A stretch of 57,254 nucleotides of DNA from Candidatus Zixiibacteriota bacterium (GCA_040752595.1 JBFMGX010000047.1:49935-107188); one strand, 5' to 3'. Shown: positions 36,173 to 45,771, counted from the stretch's first letter. Numbers and translations: made by a program. Notes: generated by a model from the sequence alone, not told the origin.

Positions 36173-38718
36173 ATGCCTCGCCGTTCCGCGATTGGGCTTG
36201 TACTCGAGAGCACTATCCTATCGATGATACTGATCGTTTGGCCGGCCTCACCGGTATTGTCCCAACCGCCGCCGTTGCCGCCGGGATTGGACATTGCCCG
36301 CACCGCCTGGGACATGCAGCACCGGTTTGCCATGGGATATCAGGTGGCCCACAATCCCGGTACCGATTACGTCCACTTCCTTTGGACCGGATGGAGTCAG
36401 GTACCGGCCTCACTCTACGACGACGACCGTGGGGTCTACTACAACTGCTACCAGATTTCGACCGCTTTTCTGACGGAAGCATACGGTGGCGTCCCGGTTG
36501 TCGTCTACCCAGGAGTCAGTCGTTCGGGGTTCGTCGACTGTGACTTGGGGGATGACGACCAGTTGCAGGCAACCCTCCATCAGCGCCAGGACTATGTGCC
36601 GTACACGTCCTGGCGCCTGTGGTTCCCATTTCCCGGTACCGCGCTGCACATAGACACGGAATTGGGGCCATCGACCACCGCGTGGCCCCGCATAGCTGTG
36701 CAGCAGAAACAACCTGATGACATTGTGCACATCCTCGCGACCGACTGCGCCCCTGAGGAGTTCTTCGGCCCTGAGTCGGATCACTTGCCGACCCCTGTGC
36801 CGTGCGCCGCACCGATGCTCTATTGGCGGTACGACGGAACCGCCTGGCAGGGCCCCGTTACCATGGAGAACCAGACTTTGTCCCCGGCATACCTTTTGAC
36901 CTCCGACCGAGGCTCCGATAAGGTCGCCTTCGTGTTCGTCTCGAATCTGGAACCCGGAATGAACGGCATGGCGAACGTGGTCTACTACGAATCGCCGACC
37001 GCGGGCGCCGGCTGGATCAGCGGCGCGGAACTCGACCCCGCCTTCCGGCACGTGATCACGAACTACAATGTCGCTGGTGGACCGCAGGCCGGGATGGACA
37101 TCGCCGCGGCCTATGACAACGCCGGTAATCTGCACATCGTCTGGGCCGAGCAACGAGTCCCGACGAAGAGCCAAGTCGCAATCCGGCACTGGAGCACCGC
37201 GACCGCAAGCATCAGGCCCGTCGCCTTCGGTTATTGGGACAATCCGGTGTCGAACGGCAACTCAATCTTCGACCTCAATTTTGCCAAGTTGACGCTCGGG
37301 GTCGGCGATGGCGGGACCATCTGCGCCGGAACCCCAAACACGGACTACCTCTATCTGGTCTTCACGCAATTCGGCGGGTTCACCGCGGCGGAATTGGCGG
37401 ACTACTCGGCCGGCGGCTACATGAACGGCGAGCTCTATCTGACGGTGTCGCCGTGGGGCGGCCTTGGCTGGTCGGTGCCTGCCAATCTGACAAACACCCA
37501 GACCCCGGGATGCGACCCGGGGGCCGTGCCTCCGGGTGGCAACGACCCGCCGCGGCCTGACGATGTGTGCCGCTCCGAGCATTGGGCCAGCATCGGCCAG
37601 GATGTGCATGACATCGACATTCTGTTCGTTGTCGACCAGGACGCCGGCGTAGTGGCACAAGGGGAGGGGACCTGGCAGTGGAATTACATGATGTATCAGC
37701 GGCATCCGGGCGGCGTAGCCGACGCGCCCTACGTCTGCCCCTTGATCGCCCCGCAGATCGGGACCGTCTTTCCCACCACCGATCCGCCCAACACGTTCCA
37801 TGTCCTCCCCGGCGACGTGTTGACAGGGGAGAGCTTCTCCGTCGCGAATCTGGGCCTGAGCGAGCTTGACGGTGAGGTGACCGTCACGATGGGCGCGCGT
37901 GGTTGAGTGCGGTTCCGTCCGGCGCCTTCACCGTCCCGGTCTCGTCGCCTCCCCATGTCGTGGACCTCACCATGAATGCCACTGCTCTCCCCGTGGGGAA
38001 CTACAACGGAGAAATCACGATCCTCCACAACGCCACCAACCAGGCCTCGCCGATCGTCTGGCCGATCACCCTTGCCGTGGCGTACGGTTGGACTCCCGTT
38101 GGCACGAACGTGACGGCGACCGTCTCCGACGACATCAATGTCACGTTCGGCGAAGTGACAGCGTCCGGCACCACAACCGTTGATGTCGGCACGGTCGGCC
38201 CCCCACCGCCGGATGGATTCGCGATCATTCCTCTGGCGCAACCGACGTACTTTGATATTCAGACGACCGCCGTCTACGATCCGCCGGTGACCGTCTGCCT
38301 CGAATACGACCCGGCCTGGTTGTACGGACCGGAGTCGGATCTCACTCTGTGGCATTGGGACACGGGCCTGGCGGCGTGGGTGGATGTGACCACTTCGTTG
38401 GATATGGTGAACAACATCATCTGCGGCGAAGTGAACTCACTGTCACCGTTCGCCCTGATGCAACCGGCGGCGGCTTGCTCCTGCCCCTGTCATGGCGACC
38501 CGCAGTGCGATGGGATTCCCAACATCCAGGATGTCGTTCAGACGGTGAACGTCGCCTTCCGTGGCAGCGCGCCGGTGTTCGACCCGCAATGTCCCAAGGA
38601 GCGCACGGACGTGAACTGCGACGACGTCACGACCGTGCAGGACGTGGTTAAGGTCGTTAACGTCGCGTTCCGCGGTGCGAATCCGGCGACCGAGTTCTGC
38701 GATCCCTGTGCGCCGTAG
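36173..38718 (+). pseudogene. Secreted dockerin-like protein, frameshifted
   Basis: Two frames form one gene: 36173-37906 (577 aa) and 37903-38718. The ATG at 36173 follows AGGAGGTG and starts a signal peptide (cleavage near VLSQ, residue 30). The first part is a repetitive beta-rich domain homologous to the gene at 43525. The break is near 37891-37903: before it the protein reads GEVTVTMGA, and in the next frame it resumes as WLSAVPSGAFTVP, matching SVTAIY...QWLTINGQ...FSIP of the paralogue. The rest has an Ig-like GNYNGEITI domain, then two dockerin-like repeats ending in FCDPCAP. A real mutation or an assembly error in the GCGCGCG run are both possible. A strong terminator follows. Confidence 0.8.
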
Positions 38719-38743
38719 GAGAACCACAGAGTGTGTATTCGAA

Positions 38744-38777
38744 GCCTGCGGGGACCCACCCCGCAGGCTTCTCTTTT
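38744..38777 (+). terminator. Intrinsic terminator
   Basis: GCCTGCGGGG-ACCCA-CCCCGCAGGC (perfect 10-bp stem, 38744-38768) followed by TTCTCTTTT. It ends the 36173 transcription unit. Confidence 0.85.
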
Positions 38778-38816
38778 CGATTGATTCGCTCGTGATTGCC
38801 CGCCTATCGTGACCGC

Positions 38817-39839
38817 GTGATTGATGCTGCGAAAGGACAGACAATCGCCGTTCTCGGCGCCGGGAGTTGGGGTCTGGCGGTCGCCCGACATCTCAATGTG
38901 CTCGGGCATGAGGTTCGATTGTGGGAGTTCGACTCGGCCGCGGCGGCACGATTGGCCGAGGCGCGGACCCTTCCCGACAAATTGCCGGGCATCATCTTAG
39001 CCGCGTCAGTTGAAGTGACGGATGACATAGCGCGGGCGGCCTCGGCGGCCGACTGCGTTGCCTTTGTCACGCCATCGACAGCGATTCGGACCACAGCAGA
39101 AAAGGTCCGAGAGTTCCTCCATTCTCAGGTGACGCTCGTCGTCCTGACCAAGGGAATCGAGGTCGATACCGGCCTGCGCATGACCGAAATCGTCGCCTCC
39201 ACATCCGGAAGCAAACGCGTGGTTGCATTGGTCGGACCATCCCATGCGGAGGAAGTTGCACGCGGCGTGCCCACGGCGCTTGTGGCCGCCAGTCCCGACT
39301 CAGAGGCCGCGCGACAGGTCCAAGCAACCTTCAGCTCGGACACGTTGCGTGTCTACACCAGCGACGACGTCATCGGCGTGGAGTTGGCCGCGGCCTTGAA
39401 GAATATCATTGCCATCGCCGCCGGGATTGTCGACGGGCTCGGGTATGAGTCGGCCGACAACCTGAAAGGGGCGCTGATCACCCGCGGCCTGGCGGAGATC
39501 ACACGTCTCGGCGTCAAAATGGGTGCCGAGCCGGAGACGTTTGCCGGTCTTTCCGGCGTCGGCGACCTGATCACGACCTGTTTGTCGCGCCATTCACGCA
39601 ACCGGCATGTCGGCGAACAGGTCGGCCGCGGGCGGGCGCTATCGGGCGTCCTCTCCGGGATGTCGATGGTTGCCGAGGGTGTGACCACGACACAGGCGGC
39701 GGTACGTTTGGCCAACGTCCACGATGTCGACATGCCGATCACCTGCGCCGTGGCCGACGTTCTCTTCGCGGGGAAACCGGCGGCGACCGCGCTGGCGGAA
39801 CTGATGGCCCGCCCGGCGCAACCGGAAATCCGGCGATGA
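38817..39839 (+). CDS. gpsA: Glycerol-3-phosphate dehydrogenase [NAD(P)+]
   Basis: About 340 aa; reduces dihydroxyacetone phosphate to sn-glycerol 3-phosphate for phospholipid synthesis. Nucleotide-binding GAGSWGLAVA is near the N-terminus. TKGIE, ALVGPSHAEEVARG and ELAAALKNIIAIAAGIVDGL (the last containing the catalytic lysine) are conserved. RGLAEITRLG and FAGLSGVGDLITTC follow. The GTG at 38817 is chosen as closest to the usual N-terminus; a TTG at 38796 is possible. Its product feeds plsY, 16 kb upstream. Confidence 0.95.
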   Translation: MIDAAKGQTIAVLGAGSWGLAVARHLNVLGHEVRLWEFDSAAAARLAEARTLPDKLPGIILAASVEVTDDIARAASAADCVAFVTPSTAIRTTAEKVREFLHSQVTLVVLTKGIEVDTGLRMTEIVASTSGSKRVVALVGPSHAEEVARGVPTALVAASPDSEAARQVQATFSSDTLRVYTSDDVIGVELAAALKNIIAIAAGIVDGLGYESADNLKGALITRGLAEITRLGVKMGAEPETFAGLSGVGDLITTCLSRHSRNRHVGEQVGRGRALSGVLSGMSMVAEGVTTTQAAVRLANVHDVDMPITCAVADVLFAGKPAATALAELMARPAQPEIRR

Positions 39840-39875
39840 TCTCGGATGACCTTCTCTGTCGCGCAAACTTACGGC

Positions 39876-39903
39876 TTGGCTTCCGCGCGCAATCCTGTAT
39901 CTT
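39876..39903 (+). promoter_or_regulatory. Possible promoter of the MerR-family gene
   Basis: TTGGCT, 16-nt spacer, TATCTT, 56 bp before the ATG at 39959. Confidence 0.4.
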
Positions 39904-39958
39904 ACCCTATGCCAGGCCCCTGGTTTTGACCCCAACCGCGTAGCGACGGACATCGCCT

Positions 39959-40357
39959 ATGACCGAAGAGCAATTGGTTGAGACCGAAAGCGCATTGGGC
40001 TCGATTCCGCGTCTGAAGCTCAGACGCCTCCCGGAACGGAAATACTATTCGATCTCCGAGGTGGCGGAGGAATGCGAGTTGAAGCCGTATGTGCTGCGCT
40101 TTTGGGAGAAGGAATTCGCCTTACTCCGTCCGAAGAAAAACCGGGCGGGGAACCGCACCTACCAGCGTAAGGACATCGATCTGGTCATGCGCATCAAGCA
40201 TCTCCTCTACCAGGAAGGTTACACGATCGAGGGCGCCCGGCAACGCCTGCGCGCCGAGGTGATGGGGGAGGAAACTCCACCGGATACGATGCGCGCCAAG
40301 CGGCTCCTCGGCGACCTCCGCCGTGAGCTGGAGGCGATCGTCGCGCTGTTGCCCTAG
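39959..40357 (+). CDS. MerR-family transcriptional regulator
   Basis: 132 aa. The winged-helix HTH spans residues 29-95 (YYSISEVAEECELKPYVLRFWEKEF, then RTYQRKDIDLVMRIKHLLYQEGYTIEGAR, split across two helices). The C-terminal part is a short dimerisation helix with no metal-binding cysteines. That short form next to gpsA is common in several phyla; its target is unknown. Confidence 0.85.
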   Translation: MTEEQLVETESALGSIPRLKLRRLPERKYYSISEVAEECELKPYVLRFWEKEFALLRPKKNRAGNRTYQRKDIDLVMRIKHLLYQEGYTIEGARQRLRAEVMGEETPPDTMRAKRLLGDLRRELEAIVALLP

Positions 40358-40566
40358 CAGGGTGCGGAAGAACACTCCCAGAAGCCGGGAGAAAAGGCCT
40401 GTCATGCTGAGCGCAACGAAGCATCTGCTTTCCCTCCCCTGTGAAGAAACAGCAGATTCTTCACCCCGCCGAAGAGCGGCGGGGTTCAGAATGACGGTGT
40501 GGGGTGGTTCTTCCCCAACCTGATCGATACCCTCAGCTCCGGGGATGACATGTCCCCGCCGTCAAA

Positions 40567-40581
40567 TCGGTTGTTTTTCTG
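40567..40581 (+). promoter_or_regulatory. Conserved element upstream of tRNA-Pro(GGG)
   Basis: TCGGTTGTTTTTCTG, with 95 nt between its end and the tRNA. The second tRNA-Pro has TCGGTTGTTTTCCTG at exactly the same distance (45824-45838). It could be a promoter part or the start of a conserved leader RNA. Confidence 0.5.
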
Positions 40582-40676
40582 TCGTCTGGAAGCGATGTTT
40601 GTGTGCTGATCCGGCTCAACCGAGTCGGGATTGGCGACTGCCGCCACCCAGCAGCGGTCGAAAGGGCCTTCGGCCT

Positions 40677-40754
40677 CGGGGCGTAGCGCAGCCTGGTTAG
40701 CGCACTTGCTTGGGGTGCAAGTGGTCGGCCGTTCAAATCGGCTCGCCCCGACCA
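40677..40754 (+). tRNA. tRNA-Pro (anticodon GGG)
   Basis: The acceptor CGGGGCG pairs fully with CGCCCCG. The D-arm has GCGC stems, the anticodon stem is CTTGC/GCAAG with loop TTGGGGT (anticodon GGG), and the T-arm is GGCCG-TTCAAAT-CGGCT. The 3' ACCA is encoded. A GGCC-TTC-GGCC hairpin lies immediately upstream. Confidence 0.95.
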
Positions 40755-40775
40755 TTGGGAGTGTGATATACCTTT

Positions 40776-40835
40776 GGTGGGGCAGACATTCCTGTCTGCC
40801 CATTATCGTGCGCAGGCGGGAATGCCTGCGCCACC
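40776..40835. repeat. 60-bp composite GGTGG...CCACC element
   Basis: Contains the hairpins GGGCAGACA-TTCC-TGTCTGCCC and GCGCAGGCGGGAATGCCTGCGC between GGTGG and CCACC ends. It is the same kind of build as the 69- and 73-bp composite elements. Confidence 0.7.
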
Positions 40836-40901
40836 ATCGCGCGGAGGGTCCCGCTGTGAGTGGGGCGATCTCTCAAACCAATGGGCACAATCCTTCGGTC
40901 A

Positions 40902-40923
40902 ACAAGGGGCTGAAGCCCCTTGT
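40902..40923. repeat. ACAAGGGGCT hairpin
   Basis: ACAAGGGGCT-GA-AGCCCCTTGT just before the glycosyltransferase gene. Confidence 0.9.
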
Positions 40924-40938
40924 CCTCGTAGGTGACGT

Positions 40939-41649
40939 TTGCTCCATGGGTCTGCCTTGACCTACCTGATCGCCATCCCGGCGTACAACGCGGCGGCGAC
41001 ACTCCCCGAGCTGGTGTCCCGCATCCGTCGCGCTGTGCCGGGAATCGAGATTATGATCGTCGACGACGGATCCCGGGATCTGACGGCGCAGGTCGCCGAC
41101 TCCCTCGGTGTATCGTTGTTGCGTCATGACCAGAACCGCGGCAAGGGAGAGGCCCTGCGCACCGCCTTTGCCGAAGCGCTCCGCCGGGGTGTCGACGCTG
41201 TGATCCACCTCGACGCCGATGGCCAGCACGATCCTGTGCACCTGCCCGCGTTTGCCGACATGTTCGCGACGGGGACCTACGACATCCTCATCGGCACACG
41301 CGACTTCCATTCGGGAGAAATGCCGTGGCTGCGCCGCCTGACCAACCGCTGGACATCATGGTGGGTATCCCGCATGGCGGGAACGCCCATTGCCGACTCG
41401 CAGTCCGGGTACCGCTTGATCGGTTTACGCGCTCTGGAGACGATCCATCCCGTCAGCCACCGATATGACTTCGAGTCGGAGTACTTGATTCGTGCCGGTC
41501 GCGCTGGTCTTCGCATCGGGGCGGTGCCGATCTCCACTGTCTATCAAGGCGAAGTCAGTTTCATCAATCCGTTTCGCGACACCTGGAGGTTCATTCGTTT
41601 GATCCGGCAGTTCTGGTTTTCGCGACCGCATGGGCCGGTCGCCATTTGA
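40939..41649 (+). CDS. Family 2 glycosyltransferase
   Basis: 236 aa with a GT-A fold: IPAYNAAATLPEL at the N-terminus, IVDDGSRD (nucleotide-sugar binding), and HLDADGQHDP (metal-binding DxD-like). The TTG at 40939 follows AGGTGA; a TTG at 40957 is the alternative. It resembles dolichol/undecaprenyl-phosphate sugar transferases but lacks C-terminal membrane helices. The sugar is unknown. It is co-directional with surE, 42 bp downstream. Confidence 0.85.
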   Translation: MLHGSALTYLIAIPAYNAAATLPELVSRIRRAVPGIEIMIVDDGSRDLTAQVADSLGVSLLRHDQNRGKGEALRTAFAEALRRGVDAVIHLDADGQHDPVHLPAFADMFATGTYDILIGTRDFHSGEMPWLRRLTNRWTSWWVSRMAGTPIADSQSGYRLIGLRALETIHPVSHRYDFESEYLIRAGRAGLRIGAVPISTVYQGEVSFINPFRDTWRFIRLIRQFWFSRPHGPVAI

Positions 41650-41663
41650 GGACAAACCCGAAG

Positions 41664-41683
41664 GGGCGGTTCGCGAACCGCCC
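41664..41683. repeat. 20-bp perfect palindrome before surE
   Basis: GGGCGGTTCGCGAACCGCCC, ending 8 bp before the surE ATG where a Shine-Dalgarno would be expected. If transcribed, it would form a hairpin next to the start codon. Confidence 0.8.
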
Positions 41684-41691
41684 GCAGCACC

Positions 41692-42444
41692 ATGAAACTC
41701 CGCATCCTCATCTCCAATGACGACGGCGTCCATGCCGCGGGACTGAAGGCGTTGACCAAGGAGATGCGCCGCTTGGGGGACGTGGTCGTGGTCGCTCCGG
41801 ACCTCGACCAATCGTCGGTCAGTCACTCGCTGACGCTGACCCGCCCGCTCCGGATCAAGCGCCACGATGACAACGTCTATTCGGTCGATGGCACGCCCAC
41901 CGATTGCGTCATGCTCGCCTTCCACGAGATCCTGAAACATCGCCGCCCGCACATCGTCGTCTCCGGTCTCAACCACGGCAGCAACATGGGGGAGGATGTG
42001 ACCTATTCGGGGACCGTCGCGGCGGCGATCGAGGGAGCGATCATGGATGTCCCGGCCGTCGCCGCCTCGGTCGTATCCAGCGGGCTGACCGAGCCGTCCT
42101 TCGCCTCGGCGGCGCGCTTCATCCGACGTCTGGTCGCCGCGATGATCGGACGCATGCCGCCGGCGACGCTCTTGAACGTGAATTTCCCCCGCATGCCGCG
42201 CGGCGGCTATCGCTCCTACCAGATCACCCGCTTGGGGCAGCGCGTCTACACCGACATCATCTCCGCCAAGACCGATCCGAGAGGGAAGAAGTACTTCTGG
42301 ATCGGCGGCGAGCCGACCTGGGACCGCACCGATGACACCGACGCGGGAGCCGTCGGACGGGGCCGGGTCTCGATCACGCCGCTCAATCTCGACATGACCG
42401 ACCGGGCGCTCTTGGAGCGGATGCGCACCTGGCGCCTGCGATAG
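41692..42444 (+). CDS. surE: 5'/3'-nucleotidase SurE
   Basis: 250-aa metal-dependent survival protein phosphatase that dephosphorylates nucleoside monophosphates. The N-terminal ISNDDGVHAAG carries the metal-binding Asp pair (D10, D11). SSVSHSLTL and VSGLNHGSNMGEDVTYSGTV complete the active site. Length matches the family. A hairpin sits between it and the preceding glycosyltransferase gene. Confidence 0.95.
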   Translation: MKLRILISNDDGVHAAGLKALTKEMRRLGDVVVVAPDLDQSSVSHSLTLTRPLRIKRHDDNVYSVDGTPTDCVMLAFHEILKHRRPHIVVSGLNHGSNMGEDVTYSGTVAAAIEGAIMDVPAVAASVVSSGLTEPSFASAARFIRRLVAAMIGRMPPATLLNVNFPRMPRGGYRSYQITRLGQRVYTDIISAKTDPRGKKYFWIGGEPTWDRTDDTDAGAVGRGRVSITPLNLDMTDRALLERMRTWRLR

Positions 42445-42606
42445 TCCCGCCTCCGCCTCGGCAACGCTCTCCCTGACAATGTCCATCCGGCAGAATCGAG
42501 GCCGTCTTGGATCGGCAGGGCATGTCGGAGAGGCACGAGAAAACACAACATGATTGTCATTTTCATCTTGTCCTTGTTGCAACATTGGGGTAGAATGCGG
42601 CTGAGC

Positions 42607-42626
42607 GGCTCCGAATAACCGGAGCC
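42607..42626. terminator. Hairpin between surE and the cytochrome gene
   Basis: GGCTCCG-AATAAC-CGGAGCC, without a T-tract. It lies 160 bp after surE and 47 bp before the cytochrome start. Nothing else is recognised in the 228-bp gap. Confidence 0.4.
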
Positions 42627-42672
42627 GGGCTCACAATGGGTGCACCACCATCACGCAACGAGCAGACGGAAG

Positions 42673-43278
42673 ATGAACACGATCAACACCCCGAAGCCCC
42701 GCCGGGTCATGATGTGGGCCACGCTCGGAATCCTCACGGTCGCGGCCGCCGCCGAGATCGTCACGGCACAAACCAAAGGCACGCCGGCCGCGCCATCGTC
42801 CGCTCAGGTCGAGCGCGGCAAGTACCTCGTCACGGGCATGGGGTGCAACGATTGCCACACCCCATGGGAGATGACGCCGCAGGGACCGCAGCCGAACATG
42901 AAGCTGATGCTCTCCGGCCATCCCGAGACGTTGAAGATGCCGTCGGCACCGGCGCCGTCGGGTCCCTGGCTCTGGCAGGGAAGCGGCACGATGACCGCCT
43001 TCGCCGGACCATGGGGCGTCTCTTATGCCGCCAACATCACCCCCGATCAGGCGACCGGCCTCGGCTCATGGACCGCCGATACCTTCATCAAGGCGATGCG
43101 TAACGGCAAACATGCCGGTACCGGCGCCGCCTTGCTTCCGCCGATGCCGTGGATCTGGTATAAGATACTGACCGACGACGATCTGGCGGCCATGTTCGCC
43201 TATCTGCAGTCGGTTCCCCCGATCAAGAACCGCGGCCCTGCGAACGAAGTCGCGCCGCCGCCCTCGGGGATGAAGTAG
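42673..43278 (+). CDS. Exported mono-haem cytochrome c
   Basis: 201 aa. A signal peptide or membrane anchor covers residues 11-33. One haem-binding motif, C-x2-CH, sits in GMGCNDCHTPWEM (near residue 58), and the C-terminal DDLAAMFAYLQSVPPIKN stretch is typical of small class I cytochromes. Met residues able to act as the sixth ligand are present, but the ligand is not certain. It would carry electrons in the periplasm. It is monocistronic, with terminator-like hairpins after it. Confidence 0.8.
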   Translation: MNTINTPKPRRVMMWATLGILTVAAAAEIVTAQTKGTPAAPSSAQVERGKYLVTGMGCNDCHTPWEMTPQGPQPNMKLMLSGHPETLKMPSAPAPSGPWLWQGSGTMTAFAGPWGVSYAANITPDQATGLGSWTADTFIKAMRNGKHAGTGAALLPPMPWIWYKILTDDDLAAMFAYLQSVPPIKNRGPANEVAPPPSGMK

Positions 43279-43302
43279 TCCCATCGCTCTCACGCCGTGA
43301 TG

Positions 43303-43334
43303 AATCGGGGCAGCCCACGCTGCCCCGATTTCGA
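43303..43334 (+). terminator. Terminator-like hairpin after the cytochrome gene
   Basis: AATCGGGGCAGC-CCAC-GCTGCCCCGATT (perfect 12-bp stem) followed by TCGATTG. Confidence 0.6.
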
Positions 43335-43415
43335 TTGTGGTCGCGGCGCCAGTGTGGTCATAGCACACCCTCCATCGGATCAGGAGGACACCCGCCGGCG
43401 GCGGGCTGCCTGTCC

Positions 43416-43447
43416 GGACAGACGGGAACGTCTGTCCTCCTTTTCGT
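43416..43447 (+). terminator. Terminator-like hairpin
   Basis: GGACAGACG-GGAA-CGTCTGTCC followed by TCCTTTTCG. The -35 of the next promoter begins at 43448. Confidence 0.6.
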
Positions 43448-43475
43448 TTGTCTCCCGAGGGAGGCGCACTATCTT
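43448..43475 (+). promoter_or_regulatory. Promoter of the 43525 gene
   Basis: TTGTCT, 16-nt spacer, TATCTT, 49 bp before the GTG start. Confidence 0.5.
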
Positions 43476-43524
43476 ATGGGTGGCCGTTGTCGACGACCGC
43501 GGGCCTCAGCTCGAGAGGTGTGTC

Positions 43525-45764
43525 GTGCGGGTATTGTGGGGATCTTCCCGAAGGGTAGGGGAGATCGGGCTTGTTGTGCTCGTCCTGACTGTCGCCCTCG
43601 CAATTCGGACAGGAAGTGAACCGACAGCGGGACCGGAACGCTCCATTGTCAGGGACAACTCCCCGCTGGTCAATCCCCTCTTCCAGACCTCGCCCAATGC
43701 TCCGCCGCCCTCGCCGGGGTTGCAGGTCGGTAGAACGGCGATGGACTGGCAACATTACCTTTCGGCCGGGTATCAGGTTGGTCGAGCTCCGGGCGCGGAC
43801 ATCGTGCATTTGTGTTGGATGCAGATGGATCGGCCTCCAGGACTCGATGCCGATCGCTGGGTCGCTTACAACTCCTACAGTGTCAGTACAGGGGCGTTGA
43901 ATCAGGGACCGTTCGGGATCAAGCTGGGGGATATCAACAACAGAGCGGGCTATCCGAACCTCGCAGTCGATGACAGCAATGGCGCCCATGTCGCTCTCCA
44001 CCAACGCTCCGAGCCGGGTTCTCCCTACACGTCGTGGCGCCTCTACTTCCCCATGCCGGGCAGCGGACTTCACATCGATGATGAACTCGTGAGTACGCCC
44101 CTGTTCGGCGAGGTTCTCTGGCCACGCATCGAGGTTGAGCGGAATGCGGGCGGCTTCGGCGTTTGCCACATGCTCGCCCACAGCGCGAACTACGACCCGG
44201 CCGACCGGATTGTGTACTGGCGGTTCAATGGCGCCACATGGGATGGCCCCGTGGCGATAGACTCGAACGACCGACTCAGTTATGTGATCGCCGCCGATCC
44301 CAATTCGGACAAGGTCGCCATCGTCATCACCACCGACCGCGAGCCGCAGCTCAATGGCATGCGCAACATCGCCTGCTACGAATCACAGACGGAAGGAGTC
44401 GGGTGGATTTCTGGCGCTGAAGCTCAATGGCATGCGCAACATCACTGGGCGATCACAACAAGCAGTTCATTACGAGCTACTCCAACCTCACCGGGCCGGA
44501 GGCGTGGGGACATATATCGACGGCATATGACAACTCCAACGTGCTCCACATCATCTGGGATGAGCAACTGATCGCGGGGACTTCGCAAGATGTCGCGATC
44601 CGTCATTGGAACGACTCGCGCCGGACCATTCGGACCGTCGCTCAATCGGACTGGCCATCGCCGACCCGGTGGGTGGCACAGGACCTCCATCTCTCCAAGA
44701 TGACGCTTGGGATCGGTGATGGCGCCACACCCTGTCAAAGTGGTACGGAGTCGAATTCCGGCTATCTCTATGTCGTCTACACGCAGTTTGGCGGACCGAC
44801 GCCTGCCGAGCAGGCCGATTTCTCGGCGGCTGTCTACTACAACGGGGAGTTGCATCTTGCCGTGTCACGAGACGGCGGGAATTCGTGGTCTCGCACTCAA
44901 AACGTGACCAACACCAAAACCCCGGGGTGCAACCCCGGGTCCACCTTCCCGTATTCATGCCAGTGTCCCCGTCCGGATTCCGTGTGTCGTTCCGAGCACT
45001 GGGCGACCATTGGTAAGATCGTTCACGACATCGACATCTTCTTCATCAGCGACTTGGACGCGGGCGCTATCGCGTGGGGTGAGGGGACCTGGCAATGCAG
45101 CCCGGTCATGTACCTCCGCCTCCCCGGCGGGACCACCGATGCACCATACTTGTGCCCGCCCTTGGAACCCTTGCTGTCCACCGAGATGATACCGCCCGAC
45201 ACGAGCGGGTATCATGGCACGTGCCACCAGCAGGATTCCGCGGCGTTGATACTTGGCAACCACGGGAACTGGACCTTGGAGGGGAGCGTAACGGCCATCT
45301 ACACAGACCCACAGACGCCGCCGACACAATGGCTGACTATCAATGGGCAGCAGACCACGACATTCTCGATCCCCGCCGGGAGTGAAGATGAGACGCTCCA
45401 CGTGGCAATGTCCGCCTCCGGCCTGCCGCCTGGCACCTACCGCGCCATTGTCAGCGTCTGGCACAACGACACGACCCAGGTCAGCCCGGTCAACTATCCC
45501 TTTGAGTTCTGGGTCGGGGATTGCGTCTGCCACGGCGACCCGCTCTGCGACAGCGTGACCAACCTGCAGGACGTTGTGGCGGTCATCAACGAGGCCTTCC
45601 GCGGCGGCGCGCCGATAGTCGACTCGCTGTGTCCGCACGCGAGCCGCGGTGATGTCAATTGCGACTGCACTGCCAGTGTGGTTGACGTCGTTCTGATGGT
45701 GAACCACGCCTTCCGCGGGGATGTGACGCCATTCTGCCAGCCCTGTAACCGTCCCTGTCAATGA
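43525..45764 (+). pseudogene. Secreted dockerin-like protein disrupted by a 23-bp duplication
   Basis: Paralogue of the gene at 36173. The GTG at 43525 has GAGAGGTG upstream and begins a signal-type hydrophobic stretch. The frame runs open to 44571, while the remainder of the protein is in another frame to 45764. At 44421-44443 lies an exact copy of the 23 bp at 44348-44370 (AGCTCAATGG...CAACATC). Removing those 23 bases joins GAE to LGDHNKQFIT, matching GAELDPAFRHVIT of the paralogue, and gives one open frame. The C-terminus has an Ig-like WLTINGQ...PPGTYRAIVSV domain and two dockerin-like repeats ending FCQPCNRPCQ. Real mutation or assembly artefact cannot be told apart here. Confidence 0.85.
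44348..44443. repeat. 23-bp direct repeat, copies 73 bp apart
   Basis: Copies at 44348-44370 (encoding QLNGMRNI in the native frame) and 44421-44443. The second is the frameshifting insert. Confidence 0.95.
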
Positions 45765-45771
45765 GATGAGG

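Noticed and set aside
37891-37906. Programmed frameshift in the dockerin-like gene
   Set aside because: No convincing slippery heptamer or downstream stem was seen, and the paralogue does not share the site. A mutation or assembly error is simpler.
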